Positions 37,565 to 51,197 are shown, counted from the first letter of the stretch. The stretch: 64,000 nt of DNA from Lactifluus volemus (GCA_022376515.1 WTXI01000001.1:682001-746000); one strand, 5' to 3'. Notes: generated from the sequence alone by a model not told the origin. Translations and numbers: made by a program.

Positions 37565-38668
37565 GTCGACGACAGAGGAACAGTGTCCGATGCGAGGTGG
37601 CGCCGGGTACGTCGGCCAGCTCGCGCTCGCGCTCCCACGCTCTGCGCGTCAACCGCTTCCTCTGATTGTCTAACTTGTAGTCAGTCGACTGCTACTACTA
37701 GCAATTGGTGAAATCATCCAACAGATCGATTTAATTCACTACTGTTTACAACAACCATGGAACTGAGTTGATACCGAATAACTGACAATCACTTCTAGAA
37801 TATAAAAAAGGTGCGTCGGTCCTCATGTAGGGGACATCATATCCTAACATTCATCACGTTCAGCCTATAGTTTAGCACCTGACATACACGAAGAATTTCC
37901 AGGCATGTGCTGGCTAATGTTTATGGTATGACTCGGAAATACGGTTGATTCGATTCGCGCAGTACAACAGGACGTTTCGGCGTGGTGTGTCATTTACGGA
38001 TCATGCTCTACCTCATGTAACCCTTTAAGATGCTGCGCACCGCTTGATTTCCAGGACCCGATGTGAATCTCTGCGCATTGGGATGTTGGGGTCTAGATGA
38101 TTTGATGGACCCGATGTGGCTGCACTATTTGACTAGGGCATAATCCCCCCTGGTTGTACGTGGAAATAAGCCGGATCACGTTATCACCTTACTTTCCAGA
38201 AACTTTAGATCCAGAAGATCAGCTTGTTCGTCAGCTGATATTGTGAGATCAGGATTACAACAAACGACAGAAACGCTCTGGTCTTTACGTGAAACCATCA
38301 AGCATCCAATCGTTTGCATCCATCATATGAGCGATGGACCCCTGAGCTTCTTAACGACCCTGATCGCATGTGTATTGTGGACAACACGACAACGTTGTAT
38401 ATTACGTCTATTCACACGTTATCCCCCCGAGGGGAAAGACAGAGAGGGTCATGTCATGTGAAATGAACTCGCATAGATAATGTGAAAGGCTGTCCTCGCA
38501 ACACTACACAAATCTACACAAATATGAATGAATCATGTCCAATGTCCGAAAATGTCCAGGCACATCGAAATTAAAGAAATTAGAGCGTCAACTACACGCC
38601 AAGGGTTCAACGTCGGTATAGGTGTAAACGAGCCTTGATGCTCGCGAGTCCAGAGTTCGAGAGTCCGC
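37565..38668. other. Intergenic region, no gene seen
   Basis: About 1.1 kb between the start of the complex I gene and the stop of the GPI protein gene. Open frames are short and none shows recognisable sequence or sensible splicing. The composition is fairly AT-rich. It probably holds the complex I promoter. I see no RNA gene or repeat. Confidence 0.6.
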
Positions 38669-39455
38669 TTAAACAAAGATTGCGCCCGCAAAAATACCCA
38701 AAACAGCCGCCGCGACAGACTTGATGGCACCTGTGCTAATGTCGCTTCCCGGCGATCCGTTTCCATTGAAACTGCTCGGAGATGCACCAGAAGAGCCGCT
38801 TGATAAAGTCCCCGTCGTAGCCACACTGGTAGTAGAACCGGCGGGACTGGTGACAGAGGCAGACCTGAATGATAGTCATTGGATGCAAAGCCAGGCATGA
38901 ACAAAACACGCACGATGCTACAGTAGAGGAGAGGACAGTCGTCGCGGAGGAGCTAGACGAAGTTACGGTTGGGCCAACGGAAAATGGGGCACTTGTGCCA
39001 AAGACTTTATTGACGTTACTTGACATGGAAGAAATAAGCACGATGCATGCACGATGTTCCAAACACTTACTCGATTTGAACGGCAACAATCGTGTAACCG
39101 TCACTGCGCACAAAATTAGCCTAAACGTGGTAGCAGCACTTCAAACCGTCTTACGTAGCCTTGACGGTTGGAAGAGTAAGTGTGAGCTGTCCGGAGGCCG
39201 TTTGTATGTTGTTCGCGATGGCGATCGCATTGAGAAGGACGGGTGGGTTTTGAAGCTGAAAAGTGACGGTAGCAGCGTCCCCGGGATCTTCTGTCCAGGA
39301 AAACGTGATGGAACCCCCTGAGGTAGGGATAGCCGGAGTAATGTTGGTGAAAGTGAGAGCAGAAACGAGAGGAAGGAAGAAGAGTGTGAGACTATGGACA
39401 AAGGTTAAACAGGATAACTGGAGTAGAAGGAAGAATACCTAATGGCAGGACGCAT
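38669..39455 (-). CDS. Kre9/Knh1-like secreted, GPI-anchored Ser/Thr-rich protein
   Basis: Spliced exons give a signal peptide (SLTLFFLPLVSA), then an Ig-like domain: LTFTNITPAIPTSGGSITFS, WTEDPGDAATVTFQLQNPPV, LLNAIAIANNIQTASGQLTL, YTIVAVQID, NVNKVFGTSAPFSV. This is the yeast cell wall synthesis Kre9/Knh1-like N-terminal domain (PF10342). A Ser/Thr-rich stalk follows. A C-terminal hydrophobic tail (SVAAAVLGIFAGAIFV) after small residues is a typical GPI-attachment signal. Such proteins are abundant at basidiomycete cell surfaces and are linked to beta-1,6-glucan assembly, but enzyme activity is not established. Length is about 190 residues. Confidence 0.86.
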
Positions 39456-39713
39456 TATGTTGGCGGAGAAGAGAAAGGGGAGACGGGTAAAAACAGTTTA
39501 CAGATGGTAACTGGTCGGTCGGTCGTTTATAGGGGAGCTCACGTGAGCTCGCTTGAGTGCAAATTTTCATTTTAGGCAAGCGGGGAGCCACGTTTTACGT
39601 TAGTCACATTCGATCACTCGTGGCCACAGCTTGTAGAGTTAGTTAACAACAGTCCATTAATCTTATGGCAAGACAGAATCCACTAAAAAGGCGGTGCCTT
39701 GCCCTCTCTCAAG

Positions 39714-40959
39714 TCACAGCTTCGTTGGGTTAGTCCAAACAGGTTTGCGTTTCTCCTAAGCCAAAGTTCGAATTTGTAATTAATAATTGTCACAAGTCAC
39801 GTACCTGAAATGCTCTCAGGCCCTCCTAGAGCAGTACAGTACGACACATAGCATAACATGTGAATAATTGTACTTTTGCCGAGTCCTTAGCGTCAGACTG
39901 ACCTTCATGTTCTCACCCTCATAAGACCGCCCATTCTCTGGACTCCAGATGTGTGCCAACGTAGCCTGTTCGATGTTCCCGTGTTTAGCCGCCTCAATCA
40001 GCCCGCGTTTTGTACTCTGCACTGCGTCAGGCGAGTTCTGAGTGATCCGGCGAGCCCACTCGATGGCCGTTGGTAGTAATTGGTTTCTCGGTACTACCAA
40101 GTTGACGCTGTCTTTTCATCAGTAGACGTCATGAGTCATGACTAGAAATCTAGTCTTACAGTCCGAAGCGCTGATATGCTTCCGCAGCTGTAACTGTACG
40201 GCCTAGGAGGAGCATTTCGGAAGCCAGCTGATTGAGCCGAATTATTGGTGATATCAAAAGGCCAGTGGGACGCCGGACACACCTGATGTCCGACAGCCGC
40301 CTTGATTCTAGGTATGCCTGTGAACAAAGGGGGTTAAGTCTCGCCCCAGCATTTTATGCACACTACTCACCTCCCTGTGCTACAACGACTCCTCGCTTCA
40401 CTTCGGGGAGCGCAAACACGGCATTGTCGCTCGCAATGACAAGGTCACAATTGAGAATTATTTCTATCGCTCCCCCAAACGCTAGCCCATTCACCGCAGC
40501 AATTACGGGCTTGGACAGTTCGCGTCGGGAAATCGACCCAAACCCGGTAACATTCGACGAGAAGCGGACCCGCATATCGATACTGCCGTGTTGGGAAAGC
40601 CATCTGGAAGGCCCAAAGTCAATCCCTCATTCCGAGAATGTGGCCCAGCCAACTGATACAATTATGCACACGCTTTGAGATCGGCACCGGAGCAAAAGGC
40701 TTCGCCCTCGCCGGTGATTATCGCCACCCTTGACTAGTCATGAGCAGATAAACGCTCGACAACCAAAGCATCACACGAACCATAATGTAGACTCTCCCTT
40801 GAACCAATCCAGCAGCGCTCCAAGATCACTTTCCATCGAATCATCCATAGCATTTAAAGATTTGGGGCGATTCATGGTGAGAAGAAGGACATGTTCTGTG
40901 GGGAAAGAATGCTTGACTGTGTCGGAGTGAACTGGTGGGGAAATGGTCTTATCGAACAT
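39714..40959 (-). CDS. Enoyl-CoA hydratase/isomerase family (crotonase) protein
   Basis: The start MFDKTISPPVHSDTVKH leads into VLLLTMNRPKSLNAMDDSME, an EGEAFCSGADL oxyanion motif, KPVIAAVNGLAFGGAIEIIL, NCDLVIASDNAVFALPEVKR, GVV and a long C-terminal helical part (WARRITQNSPDAVQSTKRGL; EGLRAFQEKRKPVWTNP). The EGLRAFQEKRKPVW ending is common to crotonases. Family members hydrate or isomerise CoA thioesters in fatty-acid or amino-acid breakdown; the exact substrate cannot be told. There is no obvious mitochondrial presequence or clear peroxisomal SKL (ending ...PTKL). The gene has several short introns, with two near the 3' end. Confidence 0.92.
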
Positions 40960-41476
40960 GACGAGTTGACCTGATCAGGCACAAGGATGTGTGGGACTAG
41001 ATCCTATCTCACTCCTTTGCGACACGTGTCCTGGGGTCATCGGGGTTTGGGATTTATTTGTAATCCATTTCCGGGAACAACTTCCGAGAAAAAAGTGATC
41101 GATTTGATCGTAAACAACGACGTCACTTGTATGCTATGCGGTATGACCCTCCCCATGGCACCAGCTGACCTCGGAGGTTGATAGAAGGAAAAAAAAAAAA
41201 ACATGTTGCTTGATCGATATGATAAAACAGTGCACGTCCCCGGATCTGAACCTGAACTTTGCCCCTCGCCACTTCCTGATTCTCCCAGGGCGGACTTGAG
41301 GGTGTGGACATTAACAGTATTACGATATATGGTTGGCGAAAGAGTCCCAAAGGGCATGTGATAGTACAAAGAGCAACGGTGACGTTATGTGTGGCATGGC
41401 GTGTGTCTAAAGAATTTAAGCTCATTGGAGACAATCCATGTTGAGAATACACACCCAAAGATTGTGGTAAACGAGC
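40960..41476. other. Intergenic region with a 13-A tract
   Basis: About 500 bases upstream of the crotonase start and downstream of the small Cys-rich ORF. It contains a run of 13 A at 41189-41201. Overlapping minus-strand frames here look random. No RNA gene is seen. Confidence 0.55.
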
Positions 41477-41716
41477 TCAGCGGCGGCCGCTGCCAAATGG
41501 GCAGTTGGGCGAATGGGATCCACGATAGCCACAGTGGCAGCATTGTGGGGCGCTGAAGTTTATACATGAACCCTCATTGTCCGTCTCTACCCGTGTAGGG
41601 GTGGGAAGAGACGTCGTGGGCTGGTGGTGGGAGGTGACAGGTGCGGACGTGGTTGGGATGAAATTGTCGGAGACAGAGAAGTTGCCGGAAAAATCAGCGT
41701 AAAATGTGGTATGCAT
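41477..41716 (-). CDS. Small protein with Cys-rich C terminus
   Basis: This single-exon ORF of 79 residues begins at a true ATG. A Ser/Thr/Pro-rich N-terminal half leads to CINFSAPQCCHCGYRGSHSP and ends NCPFGSGRR. The clustered Cys/His residues (C-x8-CCxHCG...HSPNC) suggest a small zinc-binding knuckle. I recognise no family with certainty. It is isolated at the edge of a gene-poor region. Its size means it could be chance, but the tail looks non-random. Confidence 0.5.
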   Translation of the reverse strand: MHTTFYADFSGNFSVSDNFIPTTSAPVTSHHQPTTSLPTPTRVETDNEGSCINFSAPQCCHCGYRGSHSPNCPFGSGRR

Positions 41717-42194
41717 GGTAGGCCGGTAGTGGGGGTGGGTACTCGGTAGACTGGTAGCTGGAGAAATGGACGGTTACCGGCTCGAGCTTTTATCCGTCTG
41801 GGGGCTGTGGGGTGATTGTGGCCGTACCCATATGACCGGATCAGGGAGAAAGTACAAAAAAACAAACAGTTTGGCTAACCCAGAATAATGGACAAGATCA
41901 GGAACGACGTGAAGGAAGGTTTGGAGACCCCGGGCGCGGGTGGAGAATCAAGAGAAAGTTAACCATATGTGGAGATATACATTGGCCAAATGGGAAAAAG
42001 AAATAAATTTCGGTTCCAACGCGTCAGTACAATGCAGTGCTTGTTAAGAGCACAATGGGCCTGTCGGGACGTGCCTGGTTCAGTTGGTGGCGCTCCGATT
42101 CAAAGTCACGAGGGGGGCCAACGCGCGCCGACGAGCGCGATCCCGGCGCTTCTACGGAGGCGACAAACCCACTGACAAGCCGTACTGTACGTTT

Positions 42195-42210
42195 GAATGA
42201 ATGAATGAAT
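42195..42210. repeat. (GAAT)4 microsatellite
   Basis: Four perfect tandem GAAT units within the gene-poor region. Confidence 0.8.
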
Positions 42211-42643
42211 CAACATCTTCGATCATCTTCTCTTCTGCGATTCAAACTTGCGGCGCGCCCTGGCGGGGTCACACCCGCATCTTTTTAGAAGCTACCAACT
42301 CGCCTTACCTGTTTTGCGCCACATCATATGCTCTCCCTCATTTGTGTCAGGTTGGTTGTATCTGACGTTCAGCCACTCAAGAAATGAGGTGTATTTGATG
42401 TGGCAGCCACCACATTACGATTTTTTGACGGTACAACTTATCTTTTGACACAAGTTGAGATTAACCAATTTCGTCAATATGGATAAACCGTTTCCGATCT
42501 TCGCACATATCGATTATAACCCAACCCCACGGAGGCCACGGACGGAGTCATCGTGCAGGTACTCATCTAAGGAAGATCACGGTCCGGAGAAAGGTCAACG
42601 TCTCATAAGTTAGATGCCAAGTCCGGCGCTTAGAAGGCCTTCG

Positions 42644-42657
42644 AAAAAAAAAAAAAA
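42644..42657. repeat. Poly-A tract
   Basis: Fourteen consecutive A residues in the gene-poor region. It could be a simple homopolymer or the tail of an old retroposed copy; no body of an element is recognisable beside it. Confidence 0.7.
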
Positions 42658-45054
42658 CTGTACGGGTATCCACAACACCATTTCTTTTCTATATTCCGCG
42701 ATTTTCGCTTACCAGTGAAGTGGAAAACAATGCCCGGTGCAGCGCCTTTCAAGTGATGTTTTCATTCTATCCTCGCTTACATAGCCGCTGACAACCATCG
42801 ATGGGGGTCATCGATACTCATCCGGGTTTCATACAGTGCTCTGCTCACAGACGCTGACGGTCTGGGTTCTGTTGAGAAGTCGACGCAGAGGCAATTGCCT
42901 CTAGCCATGTTCCGAAACGAACGGGGTTAGGACAACTCGTTCCCGCTAGTCCCTGGTGCCAAACACCGGGAGCCGAGTCTCTTTCTCTCGGATTTAAGGT
43001 GCACCGTGTCAGGGATACAGCAGGCGGTGACACGTTCACTCGTGTTTGAGTAGAAAGGCATGGCCCACACGTGCAGCGACTAGTGACTTGGCCAGCGTCT
43101 GACACGCTCTGCCGCGAGAATGTGGAGTCGGGAGAAGCGCTGGTGAACCGTTTAGTTCGAGCTAGCCGCCATCTCCCGGGCTCTACGGATACGTCGGGAG
43201 CAGCTGCCCCATACCATCTGACCCTAGGTAGAAGCTAGTTTCGAATATCAGAAACTACGTGCAGAATCGGCTACAATGGGCTGTCTGCGGGCGTCTCTAG
43301 ATTAGTAAAGTCAATGTGCTGGATGGTTTTCCGCCTGGCGTTGCCTAATACCCACGAATAATCATGGCTGAACCGAGATTTCACCTCCATCCCGTAGTCT
43401 CCCGCCTGAAGACACCCCAGTATGCTTGCCTATCATCTTTTCCGGCCACTGCGCTGTAAGCTATCGCGTCCTTCGATGTATGAGTTTCCCTCGACCTCGA
43501 GTATGTTTCGAAACTAGGAGGACGGGACACGCTATGCCCAACCGGATCCATGCTCAATCCTTCAAGCTTCAAGCTTTCAAGCTATTGGCTTTGGTGCTCC
43601 CAACTCCGAGGGAATGAAATAAATTAGAACAAACATCCGACCCTGCACTTGAGGCGTCAGATGCCCTGCGTGACTTTCCCACTAAGCTCTAGTCCATACG
43701 AGCTGTTATCTGCAATTGTTTGAAATCCAATGGCCCTAGAACACATAAGCGACCAGGGGCGTTCTAGAGCTGGTCTTGTACCTTGACGTCGGGAATAGTC
43801 GGGAACTTATATTGCCAATGAGTAGCGACTAGAATAGAGTCTCTACTCATCACACTCTGCACTCGTACTTACGCAGTGGCGTACCCGCGAACAGACATGT
43901 TCTTGATCCTTTCGACGGGCAGGCAGAGCCCGGGACGCAGGTGAATTCTCCGCCGTCGACGGAGGGCCACTTGTTCATGCCGTGTGACCACCAAGATGGG
44001 TGCAAAGACGAGGGAACATTCGAAAGGTCGATTGATTGCGGTTTGAGGAAGTGACCGTGACCGCGGCCTTTCCACGCTCACCTCTTCAGAAGTTCGCAGA
44101 ATTCATGAAGCCACCGAGTGAAGCTTCGCCGAAAATGCTCGGAAATGAAAAGAGAGAGCGAGTCTCTTCGACACACCTGACAGCTGTCAGATCTATGTAG
44201 AAGCGGGGTTCACATTGTTTCGTCGGTCCCAAGCCCTTGAGGCAGGGACTCCTGACCTCCCATAACAGTCAGCTGAAGACCGCAGTCGCTCGCATATGGA
44301 AAGAAGACTCTGCGAGTTTTCTTAAGACTCGGGATCCAAGAATTGGAACTCAAATAATGGCCAAGATGACCGACCATGCGGTTTCAGGGTGGCCGAAAGC
44401 AATGCGCAAAGTACGGCATCACGTTTTTACGTCGAGAACGTCGAAAAAGACTGGTTTTTGTGTTTGAGACGTCGGAGGAATGCATTAATATACGGAGATC
44501 TCCAATGAACTGACTTGGCGAAATAGACATGCCCGCACTTTGAGCGAACGTTGATCCGAACAGAGTAGTCCATCATCAGAAAAAGTGATGCTGATTCGGG
44601 ACTAAAGATGTAAAGATGGTTGTGAATCCAGGGTGGTCTCCAGTTCCGGGCTCCAGATGGACCCTTACATTTCTGCGTGATTGGGCTTCTACATCACACA
44701 GCGATGGAGCACAGCCGGAAGAATGGCGAACCTGGACCACATGGACAAGTGAACCAAAGACCATAAGGAAAACGAGAAGGGGACAATAAACATAAGAAAT
44801 CCTACTAGTGGAGCCGAATGGATAAAGTATTACCGACTCCACCGCTCTAGCTTCAAGCTTCAGGTGACAAGCACCGACGGCTGGGGGTTGTGCCCTAGAT
44901 TGGTAAAGATGTGTTGATACGTTGAACAAGGAAATCGAGCAACCTGTCTTGTCGGCAGCCTTAGGGCCGGCAAAAGGAATTCATTCGTTTACGCGATACG
45001 CGACGACCTCAAGCTCTCTTTTTCCAGTCCGCACAACCCGACCACATTCTCAGC

Positions 45055-46973
45055 ATGGTCCGTCACATTGTTTGGCATATTTTTTTCCCTCCACTTTACT
45101 GATGTTCTGTGATTAAAGGTCGTTCTTGCCGCTTCAATATGTACCAAGGCGGGTAAAGGTATGCTAGCTGGATTTGATTCATCACCATTACACCCTCTGC
45201 TCACGACGCAATATCAGCTGTAATCTCTCGACAATTCAGAGACATGTCCAGAACTAGGATCGATGCTTTGCTAGCGTCCTTTCCAAAGCTTATACCTGCG
45301 AATACCCAGCACACTTCTGTCGAAACGGCTGAAGTTCGCTACGTCTATCAACTTCTTGAAGACCTCTACATTGTTCTCATAACCAACAAAGCCTCGAACA
45401 TTCTGCAAGATATCGAGACACTTCATCTTTTTGCTCGTGTTGTGTCAGATATGTGCCGCAGCGCAGACCAACGAGAGATTGCGAAGAACTCTTTCGAATT
45501 ACTTGGCGCATTTGACGAAATTGTGAGCTTGGGTTATCGGGAGCAAGTCAATTTAGTGCAGGTTAGAAGCATTCTGGAGATGGAAAGTCATGAAGAGAAA
45601 ATCCAAGAAATTATTGCTAGGGTATGTCCCGCCTAACAAACGATTTTCTATTGTGATTGACATCTCTGCTGCAGAATAAGGAGGCCGAGGCTAAGGAGGA
45701 GTTGAAACGCAGGGCCAAGCAACTAGAGATGCAGAGACGGGAGCAGCAAAAACGCGCCGCCGCCAGCGGGTCAGGGAGCACCAGCTATCTTGGCGGTGGC
45801 GTGTCAGGCTATGCTCCTGTTTCACAAAGATTCGACATCCCCTCCTCTCCTGCCCGAACGGCGTCACCTGCTCCATCATCATCACGGGCCCCGACATTTA
45901 AAGGTTCAGGTATGAAGCTTGGCAGCAAAAAAACAAAACAGGCCGAGCTCTTGGATGCATTGGGCGGTACTGCCATCCTTTCCGAGGACATGTCGGTTCC
46001 TGGTACTCCAGCTGCGTCTACTCCCGAACCCAGCATATTCAAGACGTAAGAAGCTCTCTCCCGATAGTCACTCCCGAAAAGTAAGTATTCCTTCCGATCA
46101 TCGGCCTAGATGTTGACCACGCCACCTTTCTCAGCGTCAACATCATGACAAAGGAAAACATATCACTCTCTCTGTCCCGTGACGGTGGTTTGGAATCGCT
46201 CGAGCTCAAGGGCGACATGCAACTTCACGTATCAGAGCCATCTCTTTCCCGAATCGAAATCTCCCTCTTGCCACCACCCACCGTGTTCGGACCGGAGCTC
46301 CAGTTCAAGCAGCACCCGAAAGTTGGCAAGTTCTCCGTGAACAAAGAAAGGATGATTGCACTCAAGGACCCCTCGCACGGTTTTCCCATCAATCAGCCTC
46401 TCGCTGTGTTGAAGTGGTGGTATTCGGGAAAGGACGAAAGTTACGTCCCACTCTCTAGTCAGTGCAGTATCACTCCGATTCCCGTCACACCCTGACCTCG
46501 ATTTGGAAAGTCAATTGCTGGCCAACGCTCACCCATGCTGGCACTTGTGATGTCAATATCGAATACGAATTGGAAAACAAGGATGTTTCCCTTTATGACC
46601 TCGTTATCTCTATACCGCTACCGTGAGTAACGACTTGCACCCTTAATTACATTCACTTAGACTTGGAATATTTGCCAGCACTGGTTCTTATCCGACCGTG
46701 GCCCCTCACTCTGGCGAATGGCAGCTCAACCCGTCCAGTCACCATCTTGATTGGACCACCCCTCTCGTCGACGCTGATAACCGATCAGGGTCTTTGGAAT
46801 TCTCCGTCAGTGGCAGCGATGTCAACGCGTTCTTCCCTGTCCGAGTGACATTTGCCGGGTTAGGAAACACTGTCGGCGTTCGTGTGGCGTCTGTCTTGCG
46901 AGTGGACAACGGTGAGGAAGTGGTATTCTCGGAGGACGCAAGCTTCACCACCGACAACTATCTTATTGTATAA
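45055..46973 (+). CDS. RET2: Coatomer subunit delta (delta-COP)
   Basis: The N-terminal longin domain reads MVVLAASICTKAGKAVISRQ then FRDMSRTRIDALLASFPKLI and RYVYQLLEDLYIVLITNKAS. A basic coiled region (ELKRRAKQLEMQRREQQKRA), a Ser/Pro-rich linker and the C-terminal mu-homology domain (ISLSLSRDGGLESLELKGDM; SRDGG) follow. It ends SEDASFTTDNYLIV. Delta-COP is part of the COPI F-subcomplex. The first coding exon appears to be just ATG (45055-45057), with the intron 45058-45118 before VVLAAS. It is the second coatomer gene in this window, about 40 kb from SEC26. Confidence 0.96.
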
Positions 46974-47099
46974 GAACTCTAGTAAGAACTCTAGTGCCCA
47001 GTATAGAACGTCGTTATCGTGTTGCACCCTTGTCTTTTCGGAATACAGAGGTCCTCGAGAGGACGATGAAACGTGAACCAGGCTAGGATAAGTTGGCAC

Positions 47100-47700
47100 T
47101 TATTCCGTTCTGGCTCCCGATCCTGTCATCTCTGGCTTATCTCCGTACAGTGACATTAAGACCGCCGAGACAGAAACCTCTGCTGCCCGATCGTCAGCAG
47201 TTACCTCAGAAGCGTTGTGGCAGACCAACTCGGAACCCAAACTCATGCACCGGTACCCTTTTTGACATTCGTTGGACGTTCGGACTTCTCTTCAAGCATC
47301 ACATCTTCCACCATGTGTGCTTACCTGTCTTTCAATCTACCGTACGCCGAAGTATGGCTCGATGCAATTTTGGACATAAATTAAAAACCAGTTCCGGACT
47401 TTTGTCTCGCAAGTCTGACACAGATGCTCTTTCTTCGGGTGCCTCGTCAAAGTTGAAAGAGAAATGAGGCCGTCAAGTGCGAGTGCGAAGAACCCGATCC
47501 AAATAATTAAGAGGTTCAGTGCCTGTCAAAAAATGGGGGAGTACACGAAGCCATATGAAGAGCTCTCTCGGAGGTGAGGAACCTGACGGAGATATATTCG
47601 GTGCCGAACTTTTCGCGAAGGTGAGAGACACAACCTGATGCATGGGATATCATTTCTGTGCGCAAGCTACTTTGCAGTAAAATGTCCGTAGCTAGAAATA
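47100..47700 (-). CDS. Possible fragmented gene of unknown function
   Basis: Several coding-like minus-strand pieces lie here in different frames: NISPSGSSPPRELFIWLRVL, PLNYLDRVLRTRT, FNFDEAPEERASVSDLRDKS and a final GYRCMSLGSELVCHNASEVT leading to a stop at 47100. They could be exons of one gene with indel errors, or chance. An overlapping frame has a hydrophobic stretch (LNLLIIWIGFFALALDGLIS). I recognise no family. The pieces sit between the RET2 stop and the QIP-like stop. Confidence 0.25.
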
Positions 47701-47855
47701 GAACATACCTATGAATCTGAAACAAAGCATTGGCAAAGCAAACAAAACAGTAGGCACATATATAAAAAGATGGGGTATGACCAGAGCACGAAATCAATAG
47801 CGACGATCAATGACCCGTGGGTTGCAAAAAGTCCGGGGGAAATTACTATTATGGG

Positions 47856-49723
47856 CTACCCTATGGTTGCCTGGGCAAATTTGCTGTCCAGGGCGTCTGG
47901 TCCACCAATAATTCTTCCGTTGTCATCGGGGATTCCGAGACTCGCGTTTGTCATGTACGAATCAATCATTGACAAGCGATTCGGAAAACTTGTTGACCGG
48001 GCAGGTATTGATAGGCTTTGCCGTTTGTCGAGATTTGGGACCTGCGGGGAGGATAGTGACCTTGGTATGGCAGACATCGCCATGTTGGAAGGAGTCAAAA
48101 GTAATGGCACTGAGGCGTGGGCGACGCTGCCATTTAGTGTTATACTGGGTGGGTTTGTTCGTGGGGGTGGGACATGGGTATTCTTAGGGTCCACCAACAT
48201 CTGAAAAGCCAAAAGACAGGCAAACGCATCGTTTCCCGAGTTGTGTAGAGCGAAATCGATGGGCACGTGGAGTGAATGAAGGATGCTACGAAGGGAAAGC
48301 AACGAGTTTGACTGCCGAGGTAACCCTGTTTTCGCATCGACCATCGCACCCCGTAGTCCCGCTTTGAATAGACAGCTCTCATAAACGGAGATGTCGACTA
48401 TCAAAAGGTTATGAGGCATTTCTTGATTCGAACAGTTAGTGGAAGCGATGGTACGTGTAGATTAACAGTTGATGCGTACTTATCTTCATCTCCTCGAATC
48501 GGCGAAGGTCTTCGGCGGCAGAGTGGGTCACGAGGACGAGACTATTGGGTTGGGTTTCGGAATCGGGGCTGGCAAGGCTGCTGTAGCACTAGGCGTGTCA
48601 GAGGAGGGTAGCTTCGGCATAGTGTCGATCGTACCTTAGGACAGCTTGGATAATCTGTGGCAAATGAACCTTGGATGCAACTTGACTTTCGCCGAACTGA
48701 GAAGGTAGAATTTAACGGGGTCAGGTTGAGGAAGGCAAAGGGAGAAACCTTACAGCATACTGAGAAACATAATTTAGTAACTGGCATTTACAAAGGAATT
48801 GTCGCAGCAGAGACGTGGCTATCTTACCTGCCAAGGAAACGTCGGATTGTACTTGTTACGGACCTTGTCAGCATATTCACTGACAATATAGTGGCCTCTT
48901 CTATAGATAGGACGTGAGAAAATGAATTGGGACATATGGACGGGCATGTACTACCTATAATTCTCATCCGGAATTGGTGGCCAGGCTGCTAGGCTGGAAA
49001 CGGGCCGTTTTGGACAGCATGACGGGCATACAAGTTTCTGACTTACGCGTCCAGATGACCGCAGCGGACGGCTGCGTAGCCCCATTCGAGAATGGCAGCT
49101 GCGTTCCGCTCAGAGCTCTCAAAGTCGATGGCAAGAAATGACTTGTCACGAAGATCCCAAAGTTCCTGTATCAACCTCGGTTCTCCGAAACGAATACGAG
49201 CTTTGAAAGCGGACAGATACACGCCACGTAGCGTTGCATGGAGCTTTTTGTATGAGGCATAGTCGGAGATGGTGCGTAGGTGCCGTTGGTGTGTTTCAAA
49301 CGGTTGTACCTTTACCACGTTATCAACCAGTGGCAATGTGTCTCCAAACCTCGTCTTTATCATTTTTACGAATGCACCGATAGACGTCATTCTTGTGAGA
49401 ATATGAGCTCTTCCTGTGTGTACATCTGTGGCTGTAATGACGGGCCACGAGAAGACAGGAAATCTTCAAAGGTGTTAAAGAGATGGCCCCAGGAACGTTC
49501 ATACCTGTTCAGGCACGCACAGCTCAGAGGTGAGTCCTTCGGAAAAACATGGTTGATTCTACTTGCCAGGGTATTCCATTGAGCTGAAAATATCCCATGT
49601 ATGCAGCATACACCTATGGAATAGTATGGTGAGGGTATGAATGAAAGAGTGAACGTCGTGTGAGCGTACAGACTGCAAGTCGTATTCCCATCCTTGGCTT
49701 TCAACGAGTTGGAAATTGGACAT
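47856..49723 (-). CDS. QIP/Gfd2-like DEDDh exonuclease-fold protein
   Basis: The N-terminal part is SWGHLFNTFEDFLSSRG, YTQEELIFSQE, then ISDYASYKKLHATLRGVYLS and ARIRFGEPRLIQELWDLRDK. The RNase H-like domain has exo I FLAIDFESSERNAAAILEWG, YAAVRCGHLDA, exo II LVLVTHSAAEDLRRFEEMKI and exo III DFALHNSGNDAFACLLAFQM. The D-E, H/D and HNxxxDA residues look intact, so it may be catalytic. The family includes Neurospora QIP, which trims passenger strands in RNAi, and yeast Gfd2/Ydr514c proteins. Near 49389-49393 the frame loses one base between SQE and MTSIGAF. The start is uncertain. Confidence 0.85.

Positions 49724-51197
<1,474 letters not shown>

Larger units (their letters stand above)
41717..45054. 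other. Gene-poor region
   Basis: About 3.3 kb with no supportable gene. It contains four GAAT units at 42195-42210, a 14-A tract at 42644-42657 and short CTTCAAG repeats at about 43559-43580 with a related copy near 44850. Open frames are short and unlike any family I know. No terminal repeats, polymerase motifs, rRNA or clear tRNA are seen. It may be decayed mobile DNA or simply a regulatory spacer upstream of RET2. Confidence 0.55.

Noticed and set aside
42070..42110. tRNA-like internal A-box (TGGTTCAGTTGG)
   Set aside because: The A-box pattern fits, but there is no B-box at a proper distance and no acceptor-stem pairing, so I do not call a tRNA.
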